Below, in pieces: positions 35,290 through 43,722 of a DNA stretch of 64,000 nucleotides; the stretch's first letter is position 1, and each line of letters begins with the position of its first letter. A program made the translations under genes and the position numbers. The DNA is from Qipengyuania vesicularis (lineage in GTDB: Bacteria > Pseudomonadota > Alphaproteobacteria > Sphingomonadales > Sphingomonadaceae): the NCBI RefSeq assembly GCF_019711415.1, contig NZ_JAIGNJ010000003.1, positions 186,001-250,000 on the forward strand. Direction: 5' to 3'. Below the pieces are notes generated by a model, which saw nothing but the letters and a program-made list of their open reading frames with translations, was not told the origin of the DNA and searched no databases.

Positions 35290-35950
35290 CGGTGAAACCG
35301 AGGGCGGCAAAGTCCCGCGGAAGCGGAGCTGCGGCCTCGATTGCGGGCTTGTTCTCGCGCGGTACGACCAGGCCCGCTGCGTGCAGCATGGTGCGCGGCG
35401 CACCGCTTTTTTTGTCCGGGCCCGTGCCGTAAACCGGATCGCCGAGCAGCGACATGCCGAGCCCAGCCTCGCAATGGATACGGATCTGGTGCGTCCGACC
35501 TGTCTCCGGGCGAAACTCGATCAGCGCCTTGCCGTCGTGTTCGGCCACCTTCCGCCAGTGCGTGACCGAGGGTTTCCCCTTCTTCGCCGCGATCATGCGC
35601 CAGCCCCTGTCCGCGCTGCTGATCTTGGACAGCGATAGCTCGATCGTGCCTGCCTCGCCCTCGGGAATACCCGAGAGGATGCCGAGATAGCGCTTTTCGA
35701 CCAGCCGCTGCTCGAAGGCCATGCCGAAGCGCTTGAGTGCCTTCGGATTGCGCGCGAGCAGCAAGCAGCCGCTGGTATCGGTGTCGAGCCGATGGACAGG
35801 CGAAGGCGCACGCTGGAAGCCGAGCTTCAGCTGTTCGTAGTGGTCTTCCAGCGCCGGCCCGCCCTTGCGCGGACGGTCGATGGAAAGGCCCGCGGGCTTG
35901 TCGATGACGAGCGCTTCGCCGTCTTCGAACAGGATGGGAATATCGGTCAT
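35282..35950 (-). CDS. RluA-family pseudouridine synthase
   Basis: 222 residues of the RluA/RsuA pseudouridine synthase superfamily acting on rRNA or tRNA. The catalytic Asp is in HRLDTDTSG; other signatures are VIDKPAGLS near the N-terminus and RPETGRTHQIRIHCEAGLG. It has no S4 domain, so it is the compact type (TruC/RluA-like). Coupled to pabB upstream (ATGA) and arfB downstream (eight-base overlap). The exact target uridine cannot be told. Confidence 0.93.
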   Translation of the reverse strand: MTDIPILFEDGEALVIDKPAGLSIDRPRKGGPALEDHYEQLKLGFQRAPSPVHRLDTDTSGCLLLARNPKALKRFGMAFEQRLVEKRYLGILSGIPEGEAGTIELSLSKISSADRGWRMIAAKKGKPSVTHWRKVAEHDGKALIEFRPETGRTHQIRIHCEAGLGMSLLGDPVYGTGPDKKSGAPRTMLHAAGLVVPRENKPAIEAAAPLPRDFAALGFTDG

Positions 35951-37758
35951 GCAGTCTTCAGTTCGGCGCGCACCAGCTGGCGCAGCGCATTTCCGAGGAA
36001 GAAACCGTCCTCGAGATCGGCAATGGTGAGCTCTGCCTCGCGCGCCTTTCCTTCGTCGAGAAGGGACTGGCGAAACACTCCCGGCAGCAAGCCGAGCGTT
36101 GCGGGCGGCGTGAGCAATAGGCCATCGCGCGCGACAAAGATACTGGTGATGCAGCCTTCGGTGAGGAGACCCTCTTCGCGCACGAACAACGCCTCGTCGG
36201 CCCCCTGGCTCTGCGCCACCGCGCGACCATCCTCGTAGAAGCCGCGGTCCGTGGTCTTGTGCCTGAGGCGCCAGTCACCCGGATCGACCGGCAGGGGCAG
36301 CACGACACATCTGGCCGGTTCCTCCCAGCCTTGCGGCATCCCCGACGTCTCCAGCGCGATCGCTCCGCTGCGCGATGCGAGCAAGCGCACGCGGCTCGGC
36401 TTGTCGAGCACGAAACAGCAAGCATGGAGCTGGTTGCGCGCCTCGTGCCGGTCGAAGCTGAAGCCCAGCTCGTGTGCGCTGCTCTTCATGCGCAGCAAAT
36501 GCGCCTCGAGCAGGGCGATGCCTTCTTCCGGCGTGAAGCGCATCGTCTCGATCAGGTCGAATTGCGCGGCGCGATGGTCTGGCGAGCCCGAGCGGGCGAA
36601 AGCGCCCTTGAGCAGCGCCTCGCGCCATTCGGTATGCGCTTCGCTGTCCGCGACGATCGCGCCGCCAACGCCGAGCACGGCCTTGCCGCGCGAATTCTCG
36701 ATCTCGGTCAGGCGAAGGGTGCGGATTGCCACATTGAATGCGGCATCCCCGTCTGCACCGATCCGCCCGATGGCCCCGCAATAGGGACCGCGGGCATCGC
36801 GCTCGACCTCGTCGATCAGCTCCATCGCGCGGATCTTCGGCGCCCCGGTGATCGAACCGCAGGGGAATAGTGCGCGGACGAGGTCGATCGCCCCCATCCC
36901 GTCTTGCAATTCGGCACGCACGACGCTGACCATCTGGTGCACGGTCGGGTAGCTTTCGATCGCGAAGGGTTCGTCCACGCGCACACTGCCCGCCTCCGCC
37001 ACGCGAGACAGATCATTGCGCATGAGATCGACGATCATCAGGTTCTCGGCCTTGTCCTTCACCGAGGATGCGAGCTCTTCGGCATAGGCCCGATCCTGCG
37101 GCTCGTCAGAAGAGCGAGGGCGCGTCCCCTTCATCGGCTTGGCCTTGGCCTCGTTACCCTTGAGCGAGACAAAGAGTTCGGGCGAGAGGCTCAAGAGCCA
37201 GTGCGAGCCATCGAAGATCACGCCGCCATAGCCAGCCTGCGCGGCGGGCCGGAGCGCCGCGTAGAGACCCAGCGGATCGCCGGTGAAATTGCCTGCCAGG
37301 GGGAAGGTCAGGTTCGCCTGGTAGATATCGCCAGCGCGGATCGCTTCCTGCAGTTTCGCAAACGCTGCCTCGTATCCGCCCGGCGAGATTTGCGGTTCCA
37401 GCGGCCCGACCGAGCCGGGCCCCCGTGCATGTGCCTGCAGCCAGTCGGACATGTCAGCTGCCGCGATCTTTTCCGGTGCATCGAACAGGCCAAGCCACAC
37501 GAGCGGACCGGTTGCACCGGTCTTCGCTGCGGCACGGGCTGCCAAACGATCCTCGAGCGCGAGTCCGGCTTCGTAGGTGATGTAGCCCGCGAGTTCGCCG
37601 CCGCCCTTGCGCGCCGCCTCGGCAGCCCGAAGCGCCCATTCGACCTCGTCAGCCCTCCTTGCGACAAACACTTCGCGCGGGTTTTCATAGAGCAGCGCGT
37701 CGGCAGCGCCGCTTTCGCGCGCATCGTCCAGCAAAACAAAGGGATGTCCGCCCGCCAT
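35947..37758 (-). CDS. pabBC: Fused aminodeoxychorismate synthase I / lyase (PabB-PabC)
   Basis: Makes p-aminobenzoate for folate from chorismate. The N-terminal ~380 residues are PabB: YQANLTFPL, the PIKGT-type motif here PMKGTRPR, the DLMRNDL..VA motif and GSITGAPK. The C-terminal ~200 residues are a PLP-dependent 4-amino-4-deoxychorismate lyase domain (GITxxxxF-type GCITSIFVARDGLLLTP, GVFRQSLL). Fusion of both steps in one chain is known in several bacteria. The glutamine amidotransferase PabA is not in this window. The reading upstream to 38364 is a shadow of the HerA gene; the ATG at 37758 gives 603 residues. Confidence 0.94.
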   Translation of the reverse strand: MAGGHPFVLLDDARESGAADALLYENPREVFVARRADEVEWALRAAEAARKGGGELAGYITYEAGLALEDRLAARAAAKTGATGPLVWLGLFDAPEKIAAADMSDWLQAHARGPGSVGPLEPQISPGGYEAAFAKLQEAIRAGDIYQANLTFPLAGNFTGDPLGLYAALRPAAQAGYGGVIFDGSHWLLSLSPELFVSLKGNEAKAKPMKGTRPRSSDEPQDRAYAEELASSVKDKAENLMIVDLMRNDLSRVAEAGSVRVDEPFAIESYPTVHQMVSVVRAELQDGMGAIDLVRALFPCGSITGAPKIRAMELIDEVERDARGPYCGAIGRIGADGDAAFNVAIRTLRLTEIENSRGKAVLGVGGAIVADSEAHTEWREALLKGAFARSGSPDHRAAQFDLIETMRFTPEEGIALLEAHLLRMKSSAHELGFSFDRHEARNQLHACCFVLDKPSRVRLLASRSGAIALETSGMPQGWEEPARCVVLPLPVDPGDWRLRHKTTDRGFYEDGRAVAQSQGADEALFVREEGLLTEGCITSIFVARDGLLLTPPATLGLLPGVFRQSLLDEGKAREAELTIADLEDGFFLGNALRQLVRAELKTA

Positions 37759-37866
37759 TGCGCAAACAGCATTTACAGCGCTTCGCAGCCAAGTCGAGTG
37801 CTCGCTTGACCTTGCCGCGCCCCCTGCGCCACATCTGGGCAAACACAGATCAAGGGCGGGACTTCT

Positions 37867-39393
37867 ATGAGCACCATTTTTCTCGGGTTGGGCGGCGATG
37901 GCGAGAACCAGCATCTCCGGCTGGAACAGGCCAATCGTCACGGGCTGATTGCAGGCGCGACCGGAACCGGCAAGACAGTGACGCTGCAGGGCCTTGCAGA
38001 GAGCTTCTCCGCCAATGGCGTTCCCGTCTTCGTCGCCGATGTGAAGGGCGACCTTGCGGGCATATCGATGGCGGGTTCGCCGCAGTTCAAGCATGCCGAC
38101 AAGCTGGAGGGCCGCGCGAAAGAGTTGGGCATGGACGACTATGCCTATGCGGATAACGCCGCCGTCTTCTGGGACCTTTACGGCGAAAAGGGTTTCCCGA
38201 TCCGCACCACGATTTCGGAGATGGGCCCGCTGCTCCTCGCCCGGCTGCTCGATTTGAACGAGACGCAGGAAGGCGTGCTCAACATAGTCTTTCGCTATGC
38301 CGACGAGAACAACCTCCTGCTGCTCGATCTCGGCGATCTGCAGGCAATGCTGGCCTTCGCGCATGAGAACGCGTCGGACCTCTCGGGCAAATACGGCAAT
38401 GTCTCCAAGGCCAGCGTCGGCGCGATCCAGCGCCAGCTACTAAGCTTCGAAAGCCAGGGCGCGGACCAGTTCTTTGGCGAGCCTGCACTGGAGATCGACG
38501 ATTTCCTCGCCACCGACGACCAGGGTCGCGGGATCATCAATGTCCTCGCTGCCGACAAGCTGATGCGCAGCCCGAAGCTCTATGCGACCTTCCTGCTTTG
38601 GCTGCTGGCCGAACTGTTCGAGACGCTTCCCGAGGTGGGCGATCCGGACAAGCCGAAGCTCGTCTTCTTCTTCGACGAGGCACACCTGCTGTTCGACGAT
38701 GCGCCCGAGGCGCTGGAGGACAAGGTCGAACAGGTCGTGCGCCTGATCCGTTCGAAGGGCGTCGGCGTCTATTTCGTGACACAAAACCCGATCGATATCC
38801 CTGAGAAGATCGCCGGCCAGCTCGGCAACCGCATACAGCACGCCTTGCGCGCCTTCACGCCGCGCGACCAGCGGGCCATCAAGGCAGCGGCCGAGACCTT
38901 CCGCATCAACCCGGATCTCGATGTCCAGGAAGCCATCACGCAGCTCAGGGTGGGCGAGGCGCTAGTTTCGACACTCGACGAAGACGGCGCACCGGGCGTT
39001 GTGCAGCGCACCTTGATCAAGCCTCCGCACTCGCGCCTCGGTCCGGTGACCGAGAAGGAGCGCAAGATCATCAACTCGGTGAGCGATCTCGACGGCAAGT
39101 ATGACGAGGCCGTCGATCGCGAGAGTGCAGAGGAGGTTCTTGCGGCCAAGGCTGCCGATGCTGCCAAGACCGCAAAGGAGGTCGAGGAAACGAGCCGCGA
39201 GGAAGTCGCAAAGCGAGAGCGCAAGACGCCCTCCATGTGGACCAAGGCCGGCAAGGCTGCGGCCAAGGCAGCCGCGGGCTCGCTGACCTCGGTCGCGGTC
39301 GCCACGGTGCTGGGCAAGAAATCGCGCGCCGATCCGGTTCGCACCGGCCTCAATGCGTTTGTCCGCAATATCGTCGGCGGACTGATGCGCTGA
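37867..39393 (+). CDS. yjgR: HerA-like ATPase of the DUF853/YjgR family
   Basis: 508-residue P-loop ATPase with Walker [24 protein letters not shown] and Walker [16 protein letters not shown], then an arginine-finger-type [37 protein letters not shown] and a C-terminal lysine/alanine-rich helix (about 420-470). It belongs to the HerA/FtsK-like family represented by E. coli YjgR, whose role is unknown although hexameric DNA translocases are its closest relatives. Followed two bases later by an uncharacterised gene on the same strand. Divergent from pabBC. Confidence 0.92.
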   Translation: MSTIFLGLGGDGENQHLRLEQANRHGLIAGATGTGKTVTLQGLAESFSANGVPVFVADVKGDLAGISMAGSPQFKHADKLEGRAKELGMDDYAYADNAAVFWDLYGEKGFPIRTTISEMGPLLLARLLDLNETQEGVLNIVFRYADENNLLLLDLGDLQAMLAFAHENASDLSGKYGNVSKASVGAIQRQLLSFESQGADQFFGEPALEIDDFLATDDQGRGIINVLAADKLMRSPKLYATFLLWLLAELFETLPEVGDPDKPKLVFFFDEAHLLFDDAPEALEDKVEQVVRLIRSKGVGVYFVTQNPIDIPEKIAGQLGNRIQHALRAFTPRDQRAIKAAAETFRINPDLDVQEAITQLRVGEALVSTLDEDGAPGVVQRTLIKPPHSRLGPVTEKERKIINSVSDLDGKYDEAVDRESAEEVLAAKAADAAKTAKEVEETSREEVAKRERKTPSMWTKAGKAAAKAAAGSLTSVAVATVLGKKSRADPVRTGLNAFVRNIVGGLMR

Positions 39394-39395
39394 CC

Positions 39396-39797
39396 ATGGA
39401 TCGCGCGCTCGGAGAATTCCTGGCCGACAACGGCCTTTCCGAGACGCCCGACCTGTCCGCCATTCATGATACGGAGCGAGTCCGCGCCCTGCTGGTGGAG
39501 GCCGCGCGCGAGCGACGTGCGATGAGCTACTCCGAAATCCTCGGTCGGCTGGGCTTTCGCTTCACCCGCCCGAAGATGCGCGCCCTTTGCAAGACGCTCG
39601 ACACGCTAGACGCTGAAGGAAAGGCCCGCTCCGAGGCCCCGCTTGCGGTCCTCGTGGTGCGCGAGAGCGACGGCCTGCCGGGCCAGGGCTGGTGGATCTC
39701 CCGCCGCGATTTCAAGGGCGAATGGACCGGCGCCAAGGCGAAGCGATACGTCGAGAAGCTACAGGCCGAAACCTACGATTTCTGGGCGAGCCACTAG
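39396..39797 (+). CDS. Conserved hypothetical protein after HerA-like ATPase
   Basis: 133 residues, soluble, mixed alpha/beta: MDRALGEFLADNGLSET, a basic MSYSEILGRLGFRF segment resembling a helix-turn-helix (ILGRLGFRFTRPKMRALCKTLDTLD) and VVRESDGLPGQGWWISRRDFKGEWTG. Sphingomonads often carry this short family. The two-base gap to the HerA-like gene makes them one transcription unit, suggesting a partner or DNA-binding accessory. The stop overlaps the sensor kinase tail-to-tail by four bases. Function unknown. Confidence 0.82.
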   Translation: MDRALGEFLADNGLSETPDLSAIHDTERVRALLVEAARERRAMSYSEILGRLGFRFTRPKMRALCKTLDTLDAEGKARSEAPLAVLVVRESDGLPGQGWWISRRDFKGEWTGAKAKRYVEKLQAETYDFWASH

Positions 39798-41230
39798 CCC
39801 AGCGGAAGGCGCAGCTCGGCGCGCAATCCGCCCTGCTGCCGGTTGGCCAGCTCCAGCGAACCGCCATGCTGTTCTGCCACGGCCCGCGCGATCGTGAGAC
39901 CAAGTCCCGCCCCTCCGGTGGCCCGATTGCGACTGGCCTCGCCGCGTGTGAAGGGTTCGAGCATTTCGGCGATGCGGCCTTCGGGAATGCCCGGCCCATC
40001 GTCCTCGATCCGGATCACGGCATGGCCATCCTCGCGCGTCAGGCTGACTTCCGCCGTGCCGCCATAACGCAGCGCATTCGACACGAGGTTGCGCACGCCG
40101 CGCTTGAGCCAGGTGAGGTGCACAGGGGCTGCAAGGCGCTGACCATCGAGCAGCGCGACCGGCTGATTCATATCCTCGAATTCCTCGATCACCGAAACCA
40201 GCAGCGCATAGAGTTCGGTTCTTTCGGCGGGGCGATCGGCGCGGCCGATCCGGGCTAGCAGGAGGATCTCGTCGAGCGTGCGAGTGATGTCCTCGATCGA
40301 ATCGACCATGCGGCTGCGCGTCGCCTCGTCCTCGACGCCCTCGACGCGCACCCGAAGCGCGGCGAGCGGGGTCTTCAGATCGTGGCCGATCGCGCCCAGC
40401 ATCACGTCCTTCTCGTCGATCATCGCGCCGATCCGTGCTTCCATCGCATTGTGCGCGGCAATCAGCCGCCGCACGTCCTCCGGACCTTGCGGCTCCATCG
40501 GGGAGGCATGGACAGGCAATTGCGAGAAGTCCTCGGTCCGCTTCGTCAGCTGTGCGAGGGGGCCGGTGATACGGCGCAGGATCAGCCACAGGACAAAGCA
40601 GAGCAGCGCGGTCAGCGCCGCAGCGCGCAGGATCGGAAAGGCGGGTCCGAAATGCCTGTGCGGAGCGCGGACCGGCGCGCGGACGACCTCCCATGTGCCG
40701 CCGCTCGATATGCCGGCGACCGCGACTGTCTTCGGAAGATCTTCTTGCTGTAGACCCCGGCGCATTGCCATCCGGCGGAGGAAGCGCTGGGCCACCGGGT
40801 CGGCCGATGCGGGGCGCTCGACCACACGGATATCGTCGAACTCGCGGCCATTGTTGCGCAATGTCTCGCCGAGCCGTCGAGCAATCGCGGGACGGTCCTC
40901 GTCAACGGAAAAGCCCGGGAACTCCGCGCTGCGACTGAAATCGGTATTGCCGAATCTCCGTGCAACCCTATCTGCCCTGCGCGGCAGGCGGCGCTCTCCC
41001 TCGGCCCCGCGCCTTGGTCCGGGATCGATGCGAACCGCAGGAAACCCTTCTTCCGCGATCCGCGCCGCCGCAACGAAACGCAGGCCAAGCATGTTGACCA
41101 GCGCGGCTTCGGCCCGGTCCTTCTCGATATTCCAAGCGACAACCGCATTCACGCCCTGGACGACGAGCAGCGTCAGGGCGACCGCGAGCGTTACCTGTCC
41201 GAGCAGGCTCTTTGGCAGGAAGCGCGTCAT
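39794..41230 (-). CDS. Sensor histidine kinase
   Basis: 478 residues: one N-terminal helix (MTRFLPKSLLGQVTLAVALTLLVVQGVNAVVAW), a periplasmic region of about 170 residues rich in arginine, a second helix around AAALTALLCFVLWLILRR, a HAMP-like linker, phosphoacceptor His in GAIGHDLKTPLAALRVRV, and ATPase boxes with NLVSNALRYGG (N), DDGPGIP (G1) and GGAGLGLTIARAVAEQHGG (G2). The ATG overlaps the response-regulator stop (ATGA). With the adjacent OmpR-type regulator it is a two-component system. The signal is unknown; the EF-hand gene just upstream of the pair hints at calcium. Confidence 0.94.
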   Translation of the reverse strand: MTRFLPKSLLGQVTLAVALTLLVVQGVNAVVAWNIEKDRAEAALVNMLGLRFVAAARIAEEGFPAVRIDPGPRRGAEGERRLPRRADRVARRFGNTDFSRSAEFPGFSVDEDRPAIARRLGETLRNNGREFDDIRVVERPASADPVAQRFLRRMAMRRGLQQEDLPKTVAVAGISSGGTWEVVRAPVRAPHRHFGPAFPILRAAALTALLCFVLWLILRRITGPLAQLTKRTEDFSQLPVHASPMEPQGPEDVRRLIAAHNAMEARIGAMIDEKDVMLGAIGHDLKTPLAALRVRVEGVEDEATRSRMVDSIEDITRTLDEILLLARIGRADRPAERTELYALLVSVIEEFEDMNQPVALLDGQRLAAPVHLTWLKRGVRNLVSNALRYGGTAEVSLTREDGHAVIRIEDDGPGIPEGRIAEMLEPFTRGEASRNRATGGAGLGLTIARAVAEQHGGSLELANRQQGGLRAELRLPLG

Positions 41231-41961
41231 GCCGTTCCTTGCGCAGCGCGCGTGACATCGGCGCCGAACCGGTAGCCGCCGCCACGCACCGTCTGGATGA
41301 AGTGCGGATTCCTGCTGTCGGCCTCGATCTTGCGCCTTAGCCGACTGACCTGGTTGTCGACCGCGCGGTCGAACAGATGGGCTTCGCGGCCCTGCACCAT
41401 GTCGAGCAACTGGTCGCGGTCCAGCACGCGGCGCGGATGGTCGCAAAAGGCGCGAAGCATGCGGAACTCGGCGGTCGAGATGGGGACAAGGGTACCGTCC
41501 GGATCGCTGAGCCTCCGTTTCAGGGGATCAAGCGTCCATCCTTCGAAACGATAGAGCAGGTCCTCACCCGCAGCTTCGGGAGCACGTTCTGCACGGCGCA
41601 GCACCGAACGGATGCGCGCCACCAGTTCACGCGGCTCGAAGGGCTTGGTGACATAGTCGTCTGCCCCGATTTCGAGCCCGACGATGCGGTCCATCGCTTC
41701 GCCCTTTGCGGTCAGGAGGATGACCGGGAGCCCGCGCGCCTCAACGAGATGGCGGCAGAGCGATAGTCCGTCTTCACCCGGCATCATGATGTCGAGCAGC
41801 ACGAGATCGGGTGTGGCTGTTTCCAGCTCGCTCCGCGCCCTGGCTGCGCTTTCGGCCTGCGAGACGCTGAACCCCTGGCCGGAGAGATACTCCGCCAGGG
41901 GTTCGCGCAGGCTTCGCTCGTCATCGACGAGGAGGAGTTTGGTCGGCGCGCTGTCGTTCAT
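41227..41961 (-). CDS. OmpR/PhoB-type response regulator
   Basis: 244 residues: receiver with phospho-acceptor Asp in LVLLDIMMPGEDGLSLC, Thr/Lys of the switch (VILLTAKG, VTKPF), and a C-terminal winged helix ending in VSRLRRKIEADSRNPHFIQTVRGGGYRF, typical of OmpR/PhoB regulators that bind direct repeats. Translated just before the sensor kinase (ATGA). The EF-hand protein gene lies 45 bases upstream on the same strand, and dyad boxes are found in that gene's promoter region. Confidence 0.95.
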   Translation of the reverse strand: MNDSAPTKLLLVDDERSLREPLAEYLSGQGFSVSQAESAARARSELETATPDLVLLDIMMPGEDGLSLCRHLVEARGLPVILLTAKGEAMDRIVGLEIGADDYVTKPFEPRELVARIRSVLRRAERAPEAAGEDLLYRFEGWTLDPLKRRLSDPDGTLVPISTAEFRMLRAFCDHPRRVLDRDQLLDMVQGREAHLFDRAVDNQVSRLRRKIEADSRNPHFIQTVRGGGYRFGADVTRAAQGTA

Positions 41962-42006
41962 GTCGATCCGGCGACTACCGCTTGTGCGACCTGCGGCGCA
42001 AGCCGC

Positions 42007-42675
42007 TTACTGGCGACGCCCTTCACGGCGCGACTTGCGCTCTGCCTTCGCGGCCGCATGCTCTTCAGCCGAGACGACGCCATCACCGTCGCGATCGGCC
42101 TTGGCGAACCGGGCAGCCAGCGCCGCGTCGAATTCCGCGCGGGTCACCGACTTGTCGCCATTGGCATCCGCCATTCGCAGCATCTGCATCGCGCCGTGGC
42201 GTCCGCCACGCTTGCCGCGCTTGCCATCGCGACGCTCACCGCGCGCTTCGTGCATGGCCTTGAGTTCATCCTGCGATAGTCCGCCAGAATTGTCGGTGTC
42301 CATGCGTTCAAAATGGGCTGCCATCTTCTGGGCACGGTGCCCTTCGCGAGCCTCGCGTCGTTCGCTGCGACGCTCCATTCGCGCTTCATGCATGGCCATC
42401 ATCTCTGCATGCGAAAGCTCGCCGTCGCCATTGGTATCGGCCTCGGCGAATTTCTCCATGCGGTGGGCTGCGCGATCATCGGCGTCGACCACGCCATCGC
42501 CATTCGCGTCCATGCGTGAGAAAAGCGCCGCGCCATGGGCTTCCATTTCGGCCTGGGTGATGGTGCCGTCACCATCGGCATCGGGATTGTGCTTGCCGCC
42601 GTGATTATGCGCGAGAGCTGCCGTGCCGGCCAGGGCCAGTGCGGTGGCGGAAAGGGAAAGTGCGATCTTCTTCAT
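42007..42675 (-). CDS. Exported six-EF-hand calcium-binding protein
   Basis: 222 residues with a signal peptide (MKKIALSLSATALALAGTAALA), a His-containing start (HNHGGKHN) and six canonical EF-hand loops: DADGDGTITQAE, DANGDGVVDADD, DTNGDGELSHAE, DTDNSGGLSQDE, DANGDKSVTRAE and DRDGDGVVSAEE. A strongly basic stretch (ERRSERREAREGHRAQK) lies between loops three and four. Expected to bind about six Ca2+ in the periplasm. First gene of a run with the response regulator and sensor kinase; tandem dyads sit upstream. Confidence 0.94.
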   Translation of the reverse strand: MKKIALSLSATALALAGTAALAHNHGGKHNPDADGDGTITQAEMEAHGAALFSRMDANGDGVVDADDRAAHRMEKFAEADTNGDGELSHAEMMAMHEARMERRSERREAREGHRAQKMAAHFERMDTDNSGGLSQDELKAMHEARGERRDGKRGKRGGRHGAMQMLRMADANGDKSVTRAEFDAALAARFAKADRDGDGVVSAEEHAAAKAERKSRREGRRQ

Positions 42676-42801
42676 GTCTAAGCCTCCAGATGTGGAGAGC
42701 TGCGGCACGGCGGGAGGGGGGAGAACAGGTCTGTCCGCACCGCAGCTCGTGCATCCTCTCTGCAGGAGCAATGTCGCAGCAATATCCCGCAGGATGGCTG
42801 A

Positions 42802-42848
42802 ATTGTATCGCTTTGTCACAAACGTGAAGCGCCGTTCACGAACGTGAA
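42802..42848 (-). promoter_or_regulatory. Two dyad boxes 20 bp apart upstream of EF-hand gene
   Basis: TTCACGAACGTGAA (42835-42848) is a perfect palindrome; GTCACAAACGTGAA (42815-42828) is the same box with two changes. Their starts are exactly 20 bases apart, two helical turns, so they face the same side. On the minus strand TACAAT (42807-42802) follows as a possible -10, with the nearer box over the -35. This fits a site for the neighbouring OmpR-type regulator (inference). Confidence 0.6.
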
Positions 42849-42852
42849 ATCT

Positions 42853-43251
42853 CTAACGCGGCCGGTGCTGGGTGCCCTCGCCAGCCGTGATGAATATAGC
42901 CGTTGCCTCAAGCTCGATGTCGGCAATATGCCAAACGCCGGGCGCGTTGATCGCATAGTCGCCTGCACCAAGCGTCGTCTTCTCGATCCGCCCGTCGGGA
43001 AACTCCTGCGTCAGCACCATCTCGCCCGAGATGCAGATTACCACCTCATCTCCCAGCGGGTGCATTTCCCAGCTCGGCCAGCTTTCGGTGAAAGTGTGCT
43101 GGCTTACCAGTCTTCCTTCACGGCCATCGACCCCATTCCGCTTGCCGTAAGCTTCGTACCATTCCATCCCGTCGAAGGGTGGCTGAGGCACCGCCGTGGC
43201 GCCGAGGCCAAGGTGAATGAAGCTATCCGGCAGGCGGCGAGGGTCGGCCAC
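42853..43251 (-). CDS. Cupin-domain protein
   Basis: 132 residues, single cupin domain: EMHPLGDEVVICISGEMVLTQEF is motif 1 and NAPGVWHIADI is motif 2 with its His. A GTG start at 43251 overlaps the VOC gene stop by one base, so they are coupled. Its C-terminus lies next to the dyad boxes of the divergent-facing EF-hand promoter. Substrate unknown. The pairing of a cupin with a VOC protein repeats the pair found in the formaldehyde operon at 9.8-10.6 kb. Confidence 0.85.
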   Translation of the reverse strand: MADPRRLPDSFIHLGLGATAVPQPPFDGMEWYEAYGKRNGVDGREGRLVSQHTFTESWPSWEMHPLGDEVVICISGEMVLTQEFPDGRIEKTTLGAGDYAINAPGVWHIADIELEATAIFITAGEGTQHRPR

Positions 43252-43646
43252 TACCCGACCTTGTCCATCAGGAAGGCGTTGAGCTTGTTTCCATCAGGAT
43301 CGCGGAAATAGGCAGCATAGAACTGCATGCCGTTCTCGTCCGGCTCCCCGCGCGGGCCCGGCTCGCCTTCGTCGCTGCCGCCATTGGCGAGCGCGATGTC
43401 GTAGAGCCGCTTCACCTGGTCACGGTTCTCCGCCTGGAGCGCGACCATGGTACCGTTTCCGACCGTCGCTTTCTCGCCATCGAAAGGCTTGGTCGCAGCA
43501 ACGCCCGCGCCGCCATCCCACTTGCCCCAGGCGATGAAGGTGTCGAACTCCATCATCCGCCCGACGCCCATTTCTGCGGCGATGGCATCGTAGAATTTCG
43601 CGGCCTTCTCGAGGTCGTTTGTGCCCACCGTAACGTAACCGATCAT
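43251..43646 (-). CDS. VOC (glyoxalase-like) family protein
   Basis: 131 residues: MIGYVTVGTNDLEKAAKFYDAIAAEMG at the start and AAYFRDPDGNKLNAFLM at the end are typical for the VOC superfamily; the body has GVGRMMEFDTFIAWGKW. It is a paralogue of the VOC gene at 10184 (MMVGSNDIDRSKKFYDATF versus TVGTNDLEKAAKFYDAIA). Coupled to the following cupin by a one-base overlap. Activity unknown. Confidence 0.9.
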   Translation of the reverse strand: MIGYVTVGTNDLEKAAKFYDAIAAEMGVGRMMEFDTFIAWGKWDGGAGVAATKPFDGEKATVGNGTMVALQAENRDQVKRLYDIALANGGSDEGEPGPRGEPDENGMQFYAAYFRDPDGNKLNAFLMDKVG

Positions 43647-43722
43647 CTGCCCTACTCCTTGCTGAAAGCGACTCGCGACCGATGGAACATTACGTGAACA
43701 TACCTATTGCTGCAAGCTGTTC

